From: Thuidium tamariscinum
Taxonomy: Eukaryota; Streptophyta; Bryopsida; Hypnales; Thuidiaceae
Assembly (NCBI GenBank): GCA_947034885.2
Contig: OX344753.2
Coordinates: 28,474,347 to 28,538,346 of the forward strand
DNA: 64,000 nt
Direction of reading: 5' to 3'
Shown: positions 1 through 11,959 of the stretch, in pieces
How the letters are laid out: each line of letters begins with the position of its first letter
Position numbering within the stretch: the first letter of the stretch is position 1
The notes under the pieces: generated by a model
The model's database searches: none
What the model saw: the letters and a program-made list of their open reading frames with translations, nothing else
What the model was told of the DNA's origin: nothing
Position numbers and translations under genes: made by a program

Positions 1-404
1 GAATTTTTTTTATCATTCTTGGGCATTCCAATGGCAATATTAGGTGCAGTCTATACTTTCAATTGAAATATTTGTAGAATATTGAACAAATGTTGAAAAA
101 CTATGATATACGGTTTTGTCTTCACTAGAATAATATTAATGTTTGTAAATGAACAAATCTTCATTTTTATTTTTTATAAACCTGGAGTTTTCAAAACAAA
201 CAAACAAACTTACTTTTGACCATCGATATCTTCGGGGCAGAAAAAGTGGCGGTTTTATTAGGTGCTTCTACCTTCCCAGCCTCCCAGTAGCGCCCATTCC
301 TTAGGTCCATTATCTAAGTTATCTCTCGTGCCGTAGCCTCTGTTTCCTCAGCTCCCTTTTCACCCTTCGCTTCCCACTTCTCTTTTGTTCCCGTTTCGGC
401 AGCC
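1..404. other. Upstream region of the PHR2-like gene
   Basis: AT-rich sequence followed by a short pyrimidine-rich stretch just before the start codon at 405. It includes a short AAAC-type repeat near 198-210. The start context (gcagccATGGCG) is a strong plant initiation context. No TATA box could be assigned with confidence. This stretch presumably holds the promoter and 5' UTR. Confidence 0.5.
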
Positions 405-3400
405 ATGGCGAGCTCGGGCGCCTTCGACGACCTGGAGCTTCTCATGGACCACAACCTCCATCGAGCGTTCGCTGCCTCTCGATCGCCTCCTTTGCCGCTC
501 AATTCGGCTCCCGGAGAAGATCACGAGCACGCGCATGGCAATGAGGCTCTTATCGCCCGCAAGGATGACGGCGCAGGTGTGTTCAGTTTTGCAATTGGCG
601 AATTGATGTTTCTTTTTCGGAATCTTGTTGCGAAATGGCCTTGCAGCGAGTCTTATTTTTATTTTTTTCATTTTCAAGTTTAAGGGTCAGGAGCTTGATG
701 AGGTTTCGGACTATTGGAGGTTGTGAATATGTTTGGTGATGCGAGGAATTTGTGCATTTTGCTTGAACCGCTGTGAAATTTCGGGCTTGTTTTATTGATT
801 AGCATCACCGGAATCGTCGCGAGAGGCTACATTAGTGATTTTATCTGGGACTTGTTCTTGTTTGAAAGTTTGCTTGGTAGGGCGTTTCATTTCCTTGGCT
901 GTGAAATGATACTAGTGAATGCTGAATTTCAACGAGGTTCTTCATTCCTGTTAGAGCTGAACATTAATCAATTTAATGCGATTTCTGTCTTTTATTTTTT
1001 TTAAATTTGATTAGGTGAAGAGCGTTGAGATGTCATTGGAGTGAGTTTGTTTGGAGATGCGAGAAAATCATGGTTGTTCTTTGAAATGTTGTGAATTTAC
1101 AGCCTTCTTGTTTTGATTGGCATTGCCTGTATCATCCTGAGACGCTCTCATTTCGTAATTTTATCTAGAATTCGTTCTCAGCGCTACTTTCCTTAACGAC
1201 TGATTGGTGGAGTTAAGTCGGTCGTCGTTATTAGGATACACGAAGAATCCATCTACCAATCTCGTAGTTCTGTACAGCTTAGTGCTAGATTCTCGCTAGT
1301 TTTAGGTTAAGACAGGAAGGAGAAAACCGGGATGTAATCTTCAACCGTGAAATGATACTCCTTCTCCTCACCCTTTTTTGTGTGGTTCAGAAGACATATG
1401 ATCCTGGTTTGCTTAAGGCTCGGGTGCAGTACCAATTTGGTATCTCCCTTCTGCAGGGAATTCGTGACATGTCCGGTTTCTTTTCAAGCACTTTAGTTTT
1501 CGATGTCCCCTACTCAAGAATTGATGCTGCCTGACAGGCTTCCTTATTTGATGAACTTTAGGTGGAGTTACAATCTTTTCAATTTCCCAGTTGTCATTGG
1601 GCCTGATTTGCTTCACAAGTTCTCCCCTGCTGAGTAGCATTCGTTGACATTCTAATGCTTTATTGTTGTCTTATCTAACGATTTCTGGTGATTGTGACTG
1701 TGAACCTCGCTGCAGTGTCTTTTGTCAATCCGTTACCTTCAGCTGCTTCCATCTCCCTTGCTCTGAACTCCGTATTCACCTCCGGCCTCGCTCTGACTAA
1801 GAATAATATGATGGCACGAGCGTCACACCGAAGTGGTATTGGTCCTGTCAATAGAGCAGCAGCTCCTTCTCAGAAGAAAAGCCATAGCCCCGTGCCTGTG
1901 ATGGCCTCTTCTAAAGTTCAGGTTAGCGCGAATTGAATTCTGAAACGAGATGAAGGACAATTATCAGGATGGTCGGGTTCGAGTGTTAGTCTCATCCGTA
2001 TGTAATCAACCACGGCTGTACTGAGTCTTCTGACGTTTGTGACCTAGGTGGCTCTTGGCATTCCCGAAGCAACTCCAGTTACCGTTTCAAGCAAGTCAGA
2101 AAATTATGTCTCCGCATTTCCAGAGTACGAAAGACTTCGGGGCCCTGATTTCAAGGATCCCGCCAACGCCGCTGGTCTACGTAGGGTTTCGATCGTATGG
2201 TTCAGGAATGATTTGCGTGTGCATGACAATGAAGCTCTGGCTTCAGCCAGTAGAGATTCCCTCTCTGTTCTACCAGTATACTGCTTCGATCCTAGAGACT
2301 TCGGCAAGTCAGCTTCAGGTTTTGATAAGACCGGTCCGTATCGGGCCAAATTCCTCTTGGAATGTGTCGCGAACCTACGATCAGGTCTGAGAGCAAGAGG
2401 CACAGACCTAATTGTCAGGATCGGGAAGCCAGAAGAAGTGCTTGTCGACTTGTCAAAGAGTGTGGGAGCTGAAGCTCTCTATGTTCATCAGGAAGTCACC
2501 TACGAAGAGCTTCAGGTACAGTTTGATCCATTCTCCAAGAGTATAAAGAAGTCGAATGTCAAGACGTGGTAGGACATCTGAGGACAGAAATTAATATCAT
2601 TTCAATCATCTCGTTGTCGGCTGATAGTTCAGCTATAACTTGGGTCGTCGAGGGGGTATAGAATGATCATATGCTTTTATATTGCAGGAAGGAGATTTTG
2701 TTGCAATTTCTAGCAACCCATGCAGACCTTGGGTGTCTCATGAGGGTGTTGTAGTTAAAAGATGATGAAATTCCTGTTACGTAGGACATTTCCAGGTCTG
2801 GGGAATTAATCACACTCCATCATTTGGTGCATACGGACAGTGTAGAGGTGGTGATACCTCACCACCTGCAATATCCGACTGAGTGCTAGGCCTCTGCGGT
2901 TGAGTTTCAAGAGTTTAAGTTTGAGAAAAGTCATATCATAGTCTCTGAAGATTGTGGAAACACGATCGCCTTGCAAATTTAAAACATGGCAGTGCTGTTC
3001 AATCATTTACAAGATTGGGAAAAATCTCAAGTGCATGTAAATCTTAGAATGGGTTTTGTTAGTGACACATCGTGTCGGAACCTGCTATGTTTTCTAGACT
3101 GTCGTGAGTTTGGGTGGCAGCCTTTGAAACTGGTAGTTGCTTCTTAAGCTTTTGACTCGAAGAATACGGTTCCGGGGCACTCGATGTTTTTGCAAGTCAT
3201 GAACAGCGATCTTTTGTGCTTAAGGCAGGACGAGTCTGGGCTTTTTGTAGGACCTGCCAGCAGTATATTGGTCATTGGCCAGCTATTAGGCCGACCGTGG
3301 TGATTCTCCGTCATGCTGGCGTTGCTGCAAAGTGGGAGAGATTATTTGAGTTGCTGATTTTTGAGTTGTCCTGTATGTTCAGGCGGAGGAGAAAGTTTCT

Positions 3401-4970
3401 GCTGCTTTGCATGAGAAAGGTGTTGAGACAAAATACTTTTGGGGCAGCACCCTGTTTCACCTTGAGGACCTACCTTTTAAGCTAGAGGATATGCCATCCA
3501 ATTACGGTGGATTCAGAGAGAAGGTTCAGAGCGTAGGTATCAGGGATACAATTGAAGCACCTCAGCAGCTGAAGGGCCTACCTGCAAGTGGGAATGTGAA
3601 GTCTGGTCGCATTCCTTCTCTCAAGGAACTTGGCTTGAATCCTGCAGCTAATTGGCGACAGGTCCTTCGCCCCATCTGAGCACTTGATGTACAAATTTAG
3701 ACAGCATCAACGTCAATTGGTCTTGATTGCAAGTCCGTTGCTGTTTTTGGTTTGCAAAGATTCTCTCTGGATGAGGATACAAGCTTGTCTACTAAAACAG
3801 AATCTTCAGCTTCTAGTATTGAATGTAGCGCTTAATTGAGTATTCTTTTGAATTCGCAATCACAACATCATAAAACTGGTGATTTTCTAGCTCGATTTCT
3901 AGCGTGTGCAGAGCTTGCTTGGAAATGATTTTTTTAATCCTCATTAGTATCTTGCTTGTCTAGCAGGAGAGTCAAACAGCAGGTGGAGCTGAACTAGTAG
4001 GAGGTGAAGAGGAAGCCTTAAAGCGGTTGCAGGACTTCGCTTGTGATATGCCTAGCCAAATAAGCAAACGCAAAGCTAGCCAATCGGAGTCTAGTGGTGA
4101 TAGCTTATATGGTGCTAATTTCTCTTGCAAAATCTCTCCCTGGTTGGCCTTGGGTTGTCTTTCGCCACGCCGTATGTTCGAGGATTTGAAAAAGAGGTTT
4201 TCACCTTATCCCAGTGTGGCAACTATCAAGTTTTTTTTAAAGTTTTTTTTGGGACTAGATGCTAGATGTCACGATTAATTGCTATTGTATCTAACCATGT
4301 CCGGAGAAAACATGCTGGAGCTATTTCTGTGAGTACCCTTTCTTGGGTGGCCTTAACTTGTCTGTTCCAGTTGCTTTGTCGATCATTATCATCGCTTTTC
4401 AACTGCTATTCTTGCATTCATCTTTGCCACTGTACCTTCATGCCTGTGAGGTTGACTGTTGAAGAGAGAACTGCTAATCTAACTTGCTTTTTTGATAACA
4501 GTGCTGGAGCGATGGCGACCTTGGCTGTGAAGACTTCAGGGATCGGAAGTGAAGACAATGGGCTTAACTGGCTTGTCTTTGAGTTGTTATGGCGAGATTT
4601 CTTCAGGTGCACTTTTATACTCTGAATAGCCTTGCATTTTAGATACCATTCTTACCCCAACTAGATTGATCTTCTGGTTTTCATAGACGTCAGTTTTAAG
4701 TAATGACGTGACATTTTCCCTGTACTGCTTTTTTTTCTATCATCCCTAGTTTCAATGAGAGAAAAATTATATTCAGGACATGGTCACTGAGTGGCTGGGA
4801 ATTCTTGCGTTACTAAAAGCACATTCGTGACATTCCATAGTGATTCTCTGAGTCTTACTTTTAGGCAATGTGTGGTTTCCAGGTTTATTACCAAGAAATA
4901 TGGAACTGGAAAGAAATTCTCGGAGGCTACTCCTGCTAAAGCTAGCACCGCATCTCTTGTTGCAGCTTAA
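405..4970 (+). CDS. PHR2: PHR2-like photolyase/cryptochrome-family protein
   Basis: Seven exons: 405-576, 1716-1921, 2048-2515, 3383-3661, 3967-4229, 4502-4606, 4883-4970. All joins keep frame and give 526 aa. The photolyase N-terminal domain starts near residue 172 with VSIVWFRNDLRVHDNEAL, followed by VLPVYCFDPRDFG, TGPYRAKFL, KPEEVLVDL, YFWGSTLFHLEDLPF, GANFSCKISPWLALG and ending GLNWLVFELLWRDFFRFITK. This order and wording match Arabidopsis PHR2 (447 aa) from memory much better than CRY3/CRY-DASH or CPD photolyases. As in PHR2, the protein stops about 25 residues after the first FAD-domain helices, so most of the FAD-binding and DNA-repair lobe is absent. The role is therefore uncertain and light-dependent repair is doubtful. 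The region before the domain (~170 aa) is longer than in Arabidopsis and its first 35 residues are acidic, not transit-peptide-like. Start chosen for its context and because it leads in frame into exon 2. Intron 1 is 1139 bp. Exon 5-6 boundary is the least certain. Confidence 0.88.
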
Positions 4971-6499
4971 AGTCTTAAATGGGATTATGATTTCTGTTGG
5001 GGGCTAATTGCGAGGTCAAATGACGATGATGGTGTAGTTCTCCTACTCGTCGAATCAGTTTGAAATCAGTGAGCTTGTAGAGATTACCTCACGAAGGTAG
5101 CGATGCCTTGCCATCCTTTCCTTGTAAAATGAGGTTGTATTATCTGGTAGACTTCGGGTCTGGCACTCTGACCGCCCAGGTCCAGTACGTTGTCGGAGGG
5201 GCTAATTTGCTGCGACTTGCCAGCACCTATTAGTACCATCGAAAGCACCTCTTTCGCAGTCGCACTGGTCCTACCTGAATCGAACGAAGTAACTGAAAAG
5301 AAATTGCGCATTAAAATTTAAAAAAAAATTACGGCCCTGCATGAGTGGAAAGAATGATTAAGTGGCGTTCTCCAATATGAAATGATTTAGCCAGGGATAC
5401 TTTGCATTCTTCACGATTGCGGCATCCGTGACTTGCAGTGCCGCAATGCATTGCCAGAAATCTCCTGGACCAGGTGTTTGAAATTGTTCTCAATACATTT
5501 CTTCAAACTTCCTCTTTGAAATCTATCCATAACTTTTGATTATAAACTTGAGATGTCAAACAAATTTTTGGATTTGAAACTCCAATTTATATTTTAATTA
5601 GTCATAGTTCAAATGTCTTTGAGAAAAGACATTCTACTATACTTAAATGAGGTCTGAAATCTTAATTTTAATACAAAATTTCAGGTTTTTAACTTAACTA
5701 AGAGCTCTTACAACTTCAAGAGTTCATATAACCCATATGGGTAGATCGATCTCCTACCTCCATATGTGTATATAAAGAGCTTCTCTTCCCCATTCATTTC
5801 ACAAAATATAAATGGTTCCTAAAGTGAAACAATTTGATAAATAAATTAACTACATAATCTTAATTTGTTTTGATCAACATTCTTGAAAGTTGATTAAAAT
5901 TTTTTTTAATTTTAATCATCCAAAAGTATTTCATCTAAAAATTTATCATTCATCTGATAAAATTTCATCTAATTTTTTTCTAGCCATTATTTCAACTATT
6001 TTATTAAATCCTTGGAAATTATTTTCTTAGATTAAGTTACTTGAAAATTTAAAAAATCTACGGTGGCAAAGGAATGAGAGGAAGACTTGTTGACATGTAT
6101 CTTTGTCCAAATTGACAACCGAATTGACAGAATTATGTCAATTAAGTATCTGAATTAGGGTCTCCTAATCTACAACACAATTGACAGAATTCTGTCAATT
6201 TTTCTATCAAATAGGACACAATTTAACTTATAGTGAAATGAGGCCAAAACCATTATTATGAATTGGTATTGTACGTGCAAGGGAAGCCTACTTGTAAAGA
6301 TGTGGAGGACATAAATTAATATATATATTTTAATTCCCTTTGTCAAGGACATTTCTACCTACTATAGAAACATACCATAGAAATTTCAATCAAAAATCAT
6401 TTATTTAAATTACATTTCATAGTCAAAATCCTCAAATTTGAATGTGTGACATTAAGAAAATCAACTTTTAAATATAAATTCTTTTTTTAATATTAAAAA
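4971..6499. other. 3' UTR and AT-rich intergenic DNA
   Basis: The first few hundred bases are probably the 3' UTR of the PHR2-like gene. After about 5500 the DNA becomes strongly AT-rich. A TATATAAAG box lies near 5771 downstream of a CCCATATGGG palindrome (~5732), but no gene follows it. No coding potential was recognised. Confidence 0.5.
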
Positions 6500-6636
6500 A
6501 AAAAATGGATAGAATTACAATCAAGACATGTGGATTTTCTATTTTTTGGGGTTCAAAAATTTAAAAGTAATAGCGTTTTCCAAAACTAGTTTTGAAAAAC
6601 GCTATGCAAAATGGTTGGTGTTTCTTGCAATGACCT
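6500..6636. repeat. Solo right end of a GGGTGATTGCAAG-type MITE
   Basis: The sequence ends with GTTTCTTGCAATGACCT. This matches the right ends of two complete copies of a ~735-bp element at 34024-34756 and 36510-37245, and the approach (gcgttttccaaaa, gctatgcaaaatgg) resembles the copy ending at 34756. No left end was found at the expected distance, so this is a truncated or decayed copy. The left boundary is approximate. Confidence 0.45.
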
Positions 6637-6877
6637 TATACATAATAATAACATCTTGACAAAGATTTTATTGGAGAGGGTGAATTAGTGTAAAGCTTGG
6701 CCATTGAGAATAGAGTTTAATAATCCTTTACTTAGCCATTTGGAACTTTGTAACTACTATAATAAATTAAAATATGTAATATTAAAGTTGAATATAATAG
6801 TTAATTCTGAAATATGACATTGATTTCATTGCAGATTAATAGTTTTAGTATCATTTATATGATTTATGCAAATGATA

Positions 6878-7790
6878 ACCCCTAAAGGTTTTGGACTATG
6901 TTTTCACCAAAATTGCTCCAAACTGTCATTTCTAAGACAACTACCAAAATTTAGAAAAAAAACATTTTTGGAATATGGAAACTATAGGATCCTTTAGTGA
7001 ACTAGTTTAAGAAGATGTAGAAAGTTTTACTGTGTAGATTGCAAGATATTAGTGTTTGAAGTTACAAAAATCCTTTTTTTACCACTGCAAAAGTCCGGGC
7101 AGTTGCACTTTAGAAGGCCATATTTGTATGAAAAAATGTCCAAAATGGTTGTTACTCTTTGGATTCATTCTTCATTTGAACTTGGCTACATGATTGAAAA
7201 TTTTCAAATCATTTGGAATTGTATAACATGTACAAAAAAAATAGTAAGTAGAAAGAAGTAGAGAATGATTCAAAATTCAGAATTGTTAACAATTTATTTA
7301 TTGAATTGAAAAATGCCAATTCCAATGGTTCAAATGTTGTAATAAACAATCTAAACCCACTGTTTTTATTTTTTTCAAAAATATTGAAAATTGAGTAAAA
7401 TAAAGGACTTCAAAGTTTATTTTAGAGTAGAGAATCCATAACTACCTGCAAACTAGTATTCTTCATAACTTTTGGCTCATTAATCCAAGTGGAATGATTC
7501 AAATCTTTCTACATATATATAAATCTATAGAAAAAAATTCAAATTTTTATTTCCAAGAAAAGTGATTTTTTCTGATCTACCTGAATTGCCCGAGTTGAGA
7601 AACAAACATGTTATATGATAACTTTTTAATTATTCAATCAAAAGTCACAAAAATTGTTGGTCTTTAAAGATACTCCTTGTCCACACCTTCTATTAAATTT
7701 TGGTTTCAAAACATAAAAATCTCTAGTCACACGTACTTGCCCAAAATTACTATATTGCCAAAAAAGGCATGTTGATTCTTTAGGGGATTA
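6878..7790 (-). repeat. Dispersed repeat family R1, copy 1 (reverse orientation)
   Basis: The ends are ACCCCTAAAGG on the left and CTTTAGGGGATTA on the right, a short terminal inverted repeat. The interior is the reverse complement of 12920-13868. Matching blocks include gtagattgcaagatat, cgggcagytgcactt, caaaatggt-gttactctttg-ctcat and ttggctacat. Length is ~0.9 kb with no ORF. This looks like a non-autonomous DNA transposon. Target-site duplication not resolved. Confidence 0.65.
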
Positions 7791-7929
7791 TGACTACTAT
7801 GTCTAGTTTAAACAAATTCCTTTAAATGATTACTTGTGTTTTTTAGAGATTTAAATTATTTATCAATAGGTAGGGTGAAATTAAATTCATAATCATTATA
7901 TATTTAAAATGTCTTTTCTTTGAAAATCA

Positions 7930-8610
7930 ATGTAGTATTCTAAAATTTCATTTTACATTCATTTAAAATTGTGTAACTTTAGATATAATATGCAAAACTA
8001 AAAAAATAGGCTAAATCATTAAAATTTTGATAAAATTAGTACTACATGATTATTATTATTATTTTTTTTTTAATTTTTTGGCAAAAAATAAATAAATTCT
8101 TCAATTTACCATCATATTATCTTTTATATATTAATATAAAACACACTAATTGTTTTTTTATAAAGTATAATTTCCTTTGAAATATTAGATATGCAGATGC
8201 ATACATATGAATGTGCATTAATACCTTCTTTTTTTTAAAACACACACCCATTGTCACAAAGCTATATAAATAGTGGGATAAATAGGTCCACAATAGAATA
8301 GGATTGACTTTGTTGTAAAAATATTTTGTATATAATCTCTTTATATCTTTAATATCCTTGTGTAATCCTACATCTATTTTTAAATTTTATTTAATAAAAA
8401 TCCTAATTCATAATTTCTACAATAGCTTAGAAATTGTCATAGCTAAGTTTAATCTACTCTAAATGATGGATAGTCAATTCAAATGTCTTGGAACTTCATT
8501 CTAATGTATCTTGTCATATACTTGCATATATGTCAATTATTGCTTACACTATCACAATCCTTATTTACAAATGTGCCAATTCTACCTTGGTGAGCAAGTG
8601 TAAACGATTA
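7930..8610 (+). repeat. Dispersed repeat R2, copy 1 (TATA-containing)
   Basis: Clearly related along its length to 30125-30800 in the same orientation. Shared blocks include cattcatttaaaattgtgt, aaattagtac-acatgat, tatgcagatgcat, gctatataaa, gatggatagt, tcaaatgtctt and aatgtatcttgtcat. The central gctatataaatag looks like a TATA box followed by a transcribed leader, as in an LTR, but I could not delimit TG..CA ends or a primer-binding site. The two copies differ at many positions, so this is an old insertion. Confidence 0.6.
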
Positions 8611-8794
8611 ATTATCCATTTGTAGTAACTAACCTAATACAATTAGGTTCTTTTGATTATTGAAATGTACTTCTATTAGTGGGTGCTTAGGCGTAGGTTC
8701 ATTGTGCCTTCCAAATAATGAATCTTTCTAAATTCCTAAGTAATGCAATATACTTGTCACAGACATAAAAAGATAGAAGAAGTTTCTTGTAAAG

Positions 8795-9010
8795 CTTCCT
8801 ACTTTGTAGAAACTTCTCAAACCTTTTGAAACCTCGAGGAAGCTCCTCAAGTAGCTTCCTCTTAGATGAAAGTAACTCAACAAGCTCTCAAATTTGTGAA
8901 AACTTCTCAAGAAGCTTCTCAATAGATGAAAGCAATTTAAAAAAGCTCCCAAGCTTGTAGAAGCTCCTTAAGAAGTTTCCTAGTAGGTAGAAGTTACTCA
9001 AGAAGCTTTT
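8795..9010. repeat. 60-bp minisatellite built from 30-bp half-units
   Basis: About 3.5 imperfect copies of a 60-bp unit start at 8795, 8855, 8915 and 8976. Each unit splits into two related 30-mers, for example cttcctcttagatgaaagta... and ctctcaaatttgtgaaaact..., both ending ctcaacaag or ctcaagaag. It is an ancestral 30-mer array reorganised into A-B dimers. It lies ~0.8 kb upstream of the gag remnant and may be part of the same element. Confidence 0.75.
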
Positions 9011-9831
9011 AGACACATTTGACATCTTTTAGTATAAGTAGGAATCGAGATTGAGAAGCTCCTCAGTCTCGACAATTCTTTTTAATTCGACCTTTAGTTC
9101 ATAGCATCTAGCCTCTACTTGAACTATGAACTTTTTTGTGTATTTTTGTCATTTGGAATATATTTGGTTCTTCAATGAACTTTTGTCTTATATCTTTCAG
9201 AGATTCCTCTCTCCATTCTGTTTTATGTAATTCGTCCCTGATAGTTTATCAAGACTGTCTTCAATATCATTAGAACTTCTCTTCTTCTAACTAGAGTGTA
9301 GATTACCTCTCTATTTAAAGTCATGAAGTGTTTTAGAAGTCGTGAATTATCCACTTCTAAACTTGTGTTGTTGCTTGCAAAACTCTTCATTCTTGAAGGT
9401 CCTTCAATGTCATTAATATAGAAATTTTATGGATTTGAACAGACTACTAATTTGAAAGTTCAATCCCAACCTTGATATTCGTGTTATTAATAAGCTTAAG
9501 ATCAAACTTAGAGAGATAATTGTCAACTGGTTCGGCGAAGTAGAGTTTCAAAGACTCTTGGTTCAACCTACCTCATTCATTGTCTTAGTTCTACAAAATC
9601 GTGTAGTCATCATAAACATGTTTTGTTAGAAATTCTTGGTCATTTATCTGATGGACAAAGTAATTGAAGCAATCATGAAGAATTCGAAACTAGATACTAT
9701 CATAGCTGTTTTAACGACCATAAATATGTATCGCAAACATATGTTCAAATAAATGGAAGAATTCAATTCAAGATTGTGTGGCTTGAAGGTAAAACTTCAA
9801 CAATCAGCCAATTCTAATTCATATACCAACA

Positions 9832-10660
9832 ATGCAGACTAATAATTTGTCAAGTGTAGGATTACAAGTATCAACTTTACTTTACACTAAGGTCAAAGAG
9901 CCTAGCCTTCCTGAGAAGTTTAATGGGACGTGTTCAAAGTTTCGAAGCTTTGTTAATCAAATTCAATTTATTTTGCTACTACAACCTCAACCGTATACAA
10001 CGAATGCAACTGGCATTGAACTTATAGGAACCTTGTTATTTGGACAAATACTCTTTTGGTTCGCATCACTTTACAAAAAGAATTCTCTAGTTTTTGATAG
10101 CTTTGACATATTTTTAGCAACATTCGAAGAAACATTTAGCAAATATGATAAAATACGTGCTACAACAACAAAGATTCAAAACTTGCGATAAGACCGCCGC
10201 GCAACATCAATTTACGCTTTTAACTTTCGCTAGTTAGTATGTGATATCAATTGGGAAGAACAAGCATTAGTAAGCCAATTCTATTATGACTTTTGTGATG
10301 AAGTGAAGGATTTGTTATTTTTCTTGCTAGATCCTTTGACATTCAATTAAATAATCTCTCAAGCTGTCAAATGTGACAATTGACTATTTGAACGACAACA
10401 AAAGAAGCAAGCATGAACTATGACCCGGCTGTATACAAATTACATTGCTACTGCTTCAATTAATACCTCAAGCAAATCATCTGAAGTCAAAGACATGTAG
10501 ATTGACGTTGTGAAATTCAAGCCCTTAACTAAACAAAAAAAGAGATGTCAAAGGCAAAAATTATTATGCCTTTATTGTGGAGACCAAGGACGCAAACGTG
10601 ATGTTTGCCCCGAGAAACGACAATGTACTTCTCGGATTCGGAGTACAAATATTCAATAGG
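9832..10660 (+). pseudogene. Ty3/gypsy retrotransposon gag remnant
   Basis: A single reading frame runs from before 9832 to a stop at 10659-10661 with no frameshift but several in-frame stops (10189 onward). It has the gag order of Ty3/gypsy elements: LPEKFNGTCSKFRSFVNQI, then IGTLLFGQILFWF, then FEETFSKYDKIRATTTKI, then a CCHC-like zinc knuckle near 10567-10608. In the knuckle the histidine codon reads CGC (Arg), giving C-x2-C-x4-R-x4-C. No protease, reverse transcriptase or integrase was found downstream. Gag of this style is typical of chromovirus-type elements. It is a dead fragment. Confidence 0.8.
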
Positions 10661-11747
10661 AAAACGACGACTTCTTGCTACAGTAGGCCAATTACCTTCA
10701 AAACTATTTAGGGTATAAAATATGACATCTAGATAGTCGATTGGATTTCAAATCAACTATTCAAACAACTTATAATGTTCATTAGTGAATGACAAGAATG
10801 AGTAGCAACACTTAATTTTGCTATAAAAGAAATTTTTATGAATAAATTGAAGGTACTATAGGTCTCTAATAGTACTATTTAGTCTTTTTGTGTACCCTAG
10901 AATATTGCATTGAGCCACATGATACTACAAATTACACTAAAAATGACACTTCTACATTTTCATTTTTTTATATTATAAAATTAATTTTGAAAATGGCCAT
11001 TGTTTCCAACTAAGGGCAAAGATAGACTATCAAAGCTAGAACTAAAAAACTTTTATTAATTCAATATAAATTCAACCTTAATAATGCACACTTTAGGCCA
11101 AAATAAAACACATTTGGAACATGATTTTGAAATCCTTCTTCTGAGAAAGTATATTTCTATTAGAAGACCTAGCCTACCAAATTTCACAATGTTATTCTTC
11201 AGAAAAGGTACCTGATAGTACTAAAATCCACCAAAATCACACTTGTGACATATGTTCAAAATTGAATCCCCCCAACATTTTAATTTTTGAAAAATTTGAA
11301 AAAAATCAAGTAAAATTTTTCTTACTTGAGGAAGCTTCATTCCAAATTTCACATTCATTCAATCATTTTTGCAATACTTATGGCATAAAACAACTTCTGC
11401 ATCCAACATGTGACAAAATAGGACATATCTTTCTTGCAATCATCCCATTATAGTTTTCTATCAATTTGTGGTAGATTTTTTCTAAATAATCATATTCAGA
11501 CTTCATTAGGTAAGCTAATGGCCAAAATCAATGCTTTATATGATGGTGATGGAGTTACTAAAGACTAGTATATACAAACTTCTACCTTTCCATTGTAAAG
11601 TCATCATAAAAACTAACTTTTTATTCTATCACATCATAACCATGTTAGAAAATGTTACAACCATATTTGGAAATAATGATGGGACTACTTTGGATGATGT
11701 GATGACCATCACGAGGCTCTCTTTTCAATGGTTTTAGAGTATTTTAC
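10661..11747. other. AT-rich intergenic DNA without a recognised gene
   Basis: No protein similarity was recognised. Short ORFs at 11262-11453 and 11531-11737 look random. The stretch ending ggttttagagtattttacg just before 11748 resembles ggtttggtccttttaca at ~17683, so part of it may be a decayed R1-family copy. Confidence 0.4.
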
Positions 11748-11959
11748 GATGGAAACACCCAAAAACGTCCAAATAAAGAATTCAGCATAGTTGCAGGCAT
11801 CTTTTTTTGGAAATGATATTTTTTTTTAGTATTAGTGAGTGAAAATCATGAGTATTCAAAAAAAAATTCAGAATCAGTATGTAATTTCTATAAATTTCCA
11901 AAGTATTGGCTCCCTAGACCACTGGAACTGCCCTATAGGTGTACTTTTAACTGAATACC
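11748..11959 (+). repeat. R1-linked repeat, left part of a copy split by the CACTA element
   Basis: Matches 17700-17905: ggaaacacccaaaa, gcatagtt, aaatgatatttttt-tagtatta, gtgaaaatcatga-tatt, tatgtaatttcta-aaattt, caaagtattggctcc and cct-taggtg. The match resumes on the other side of the CACTA element at ~16687 (ccctg.., gtcaacaaatta). The copy at 17700-18030 is the uninterrupted version. Confidence 0.7.

Noticed and set aside
5765-5800. TATATAAAG box with nearby CCCATATGGG palindrome as a gene promoter
   Set aside because: No coding sequence or recognisable RNA follows; AT-rich DNA gives such boxes by chance.
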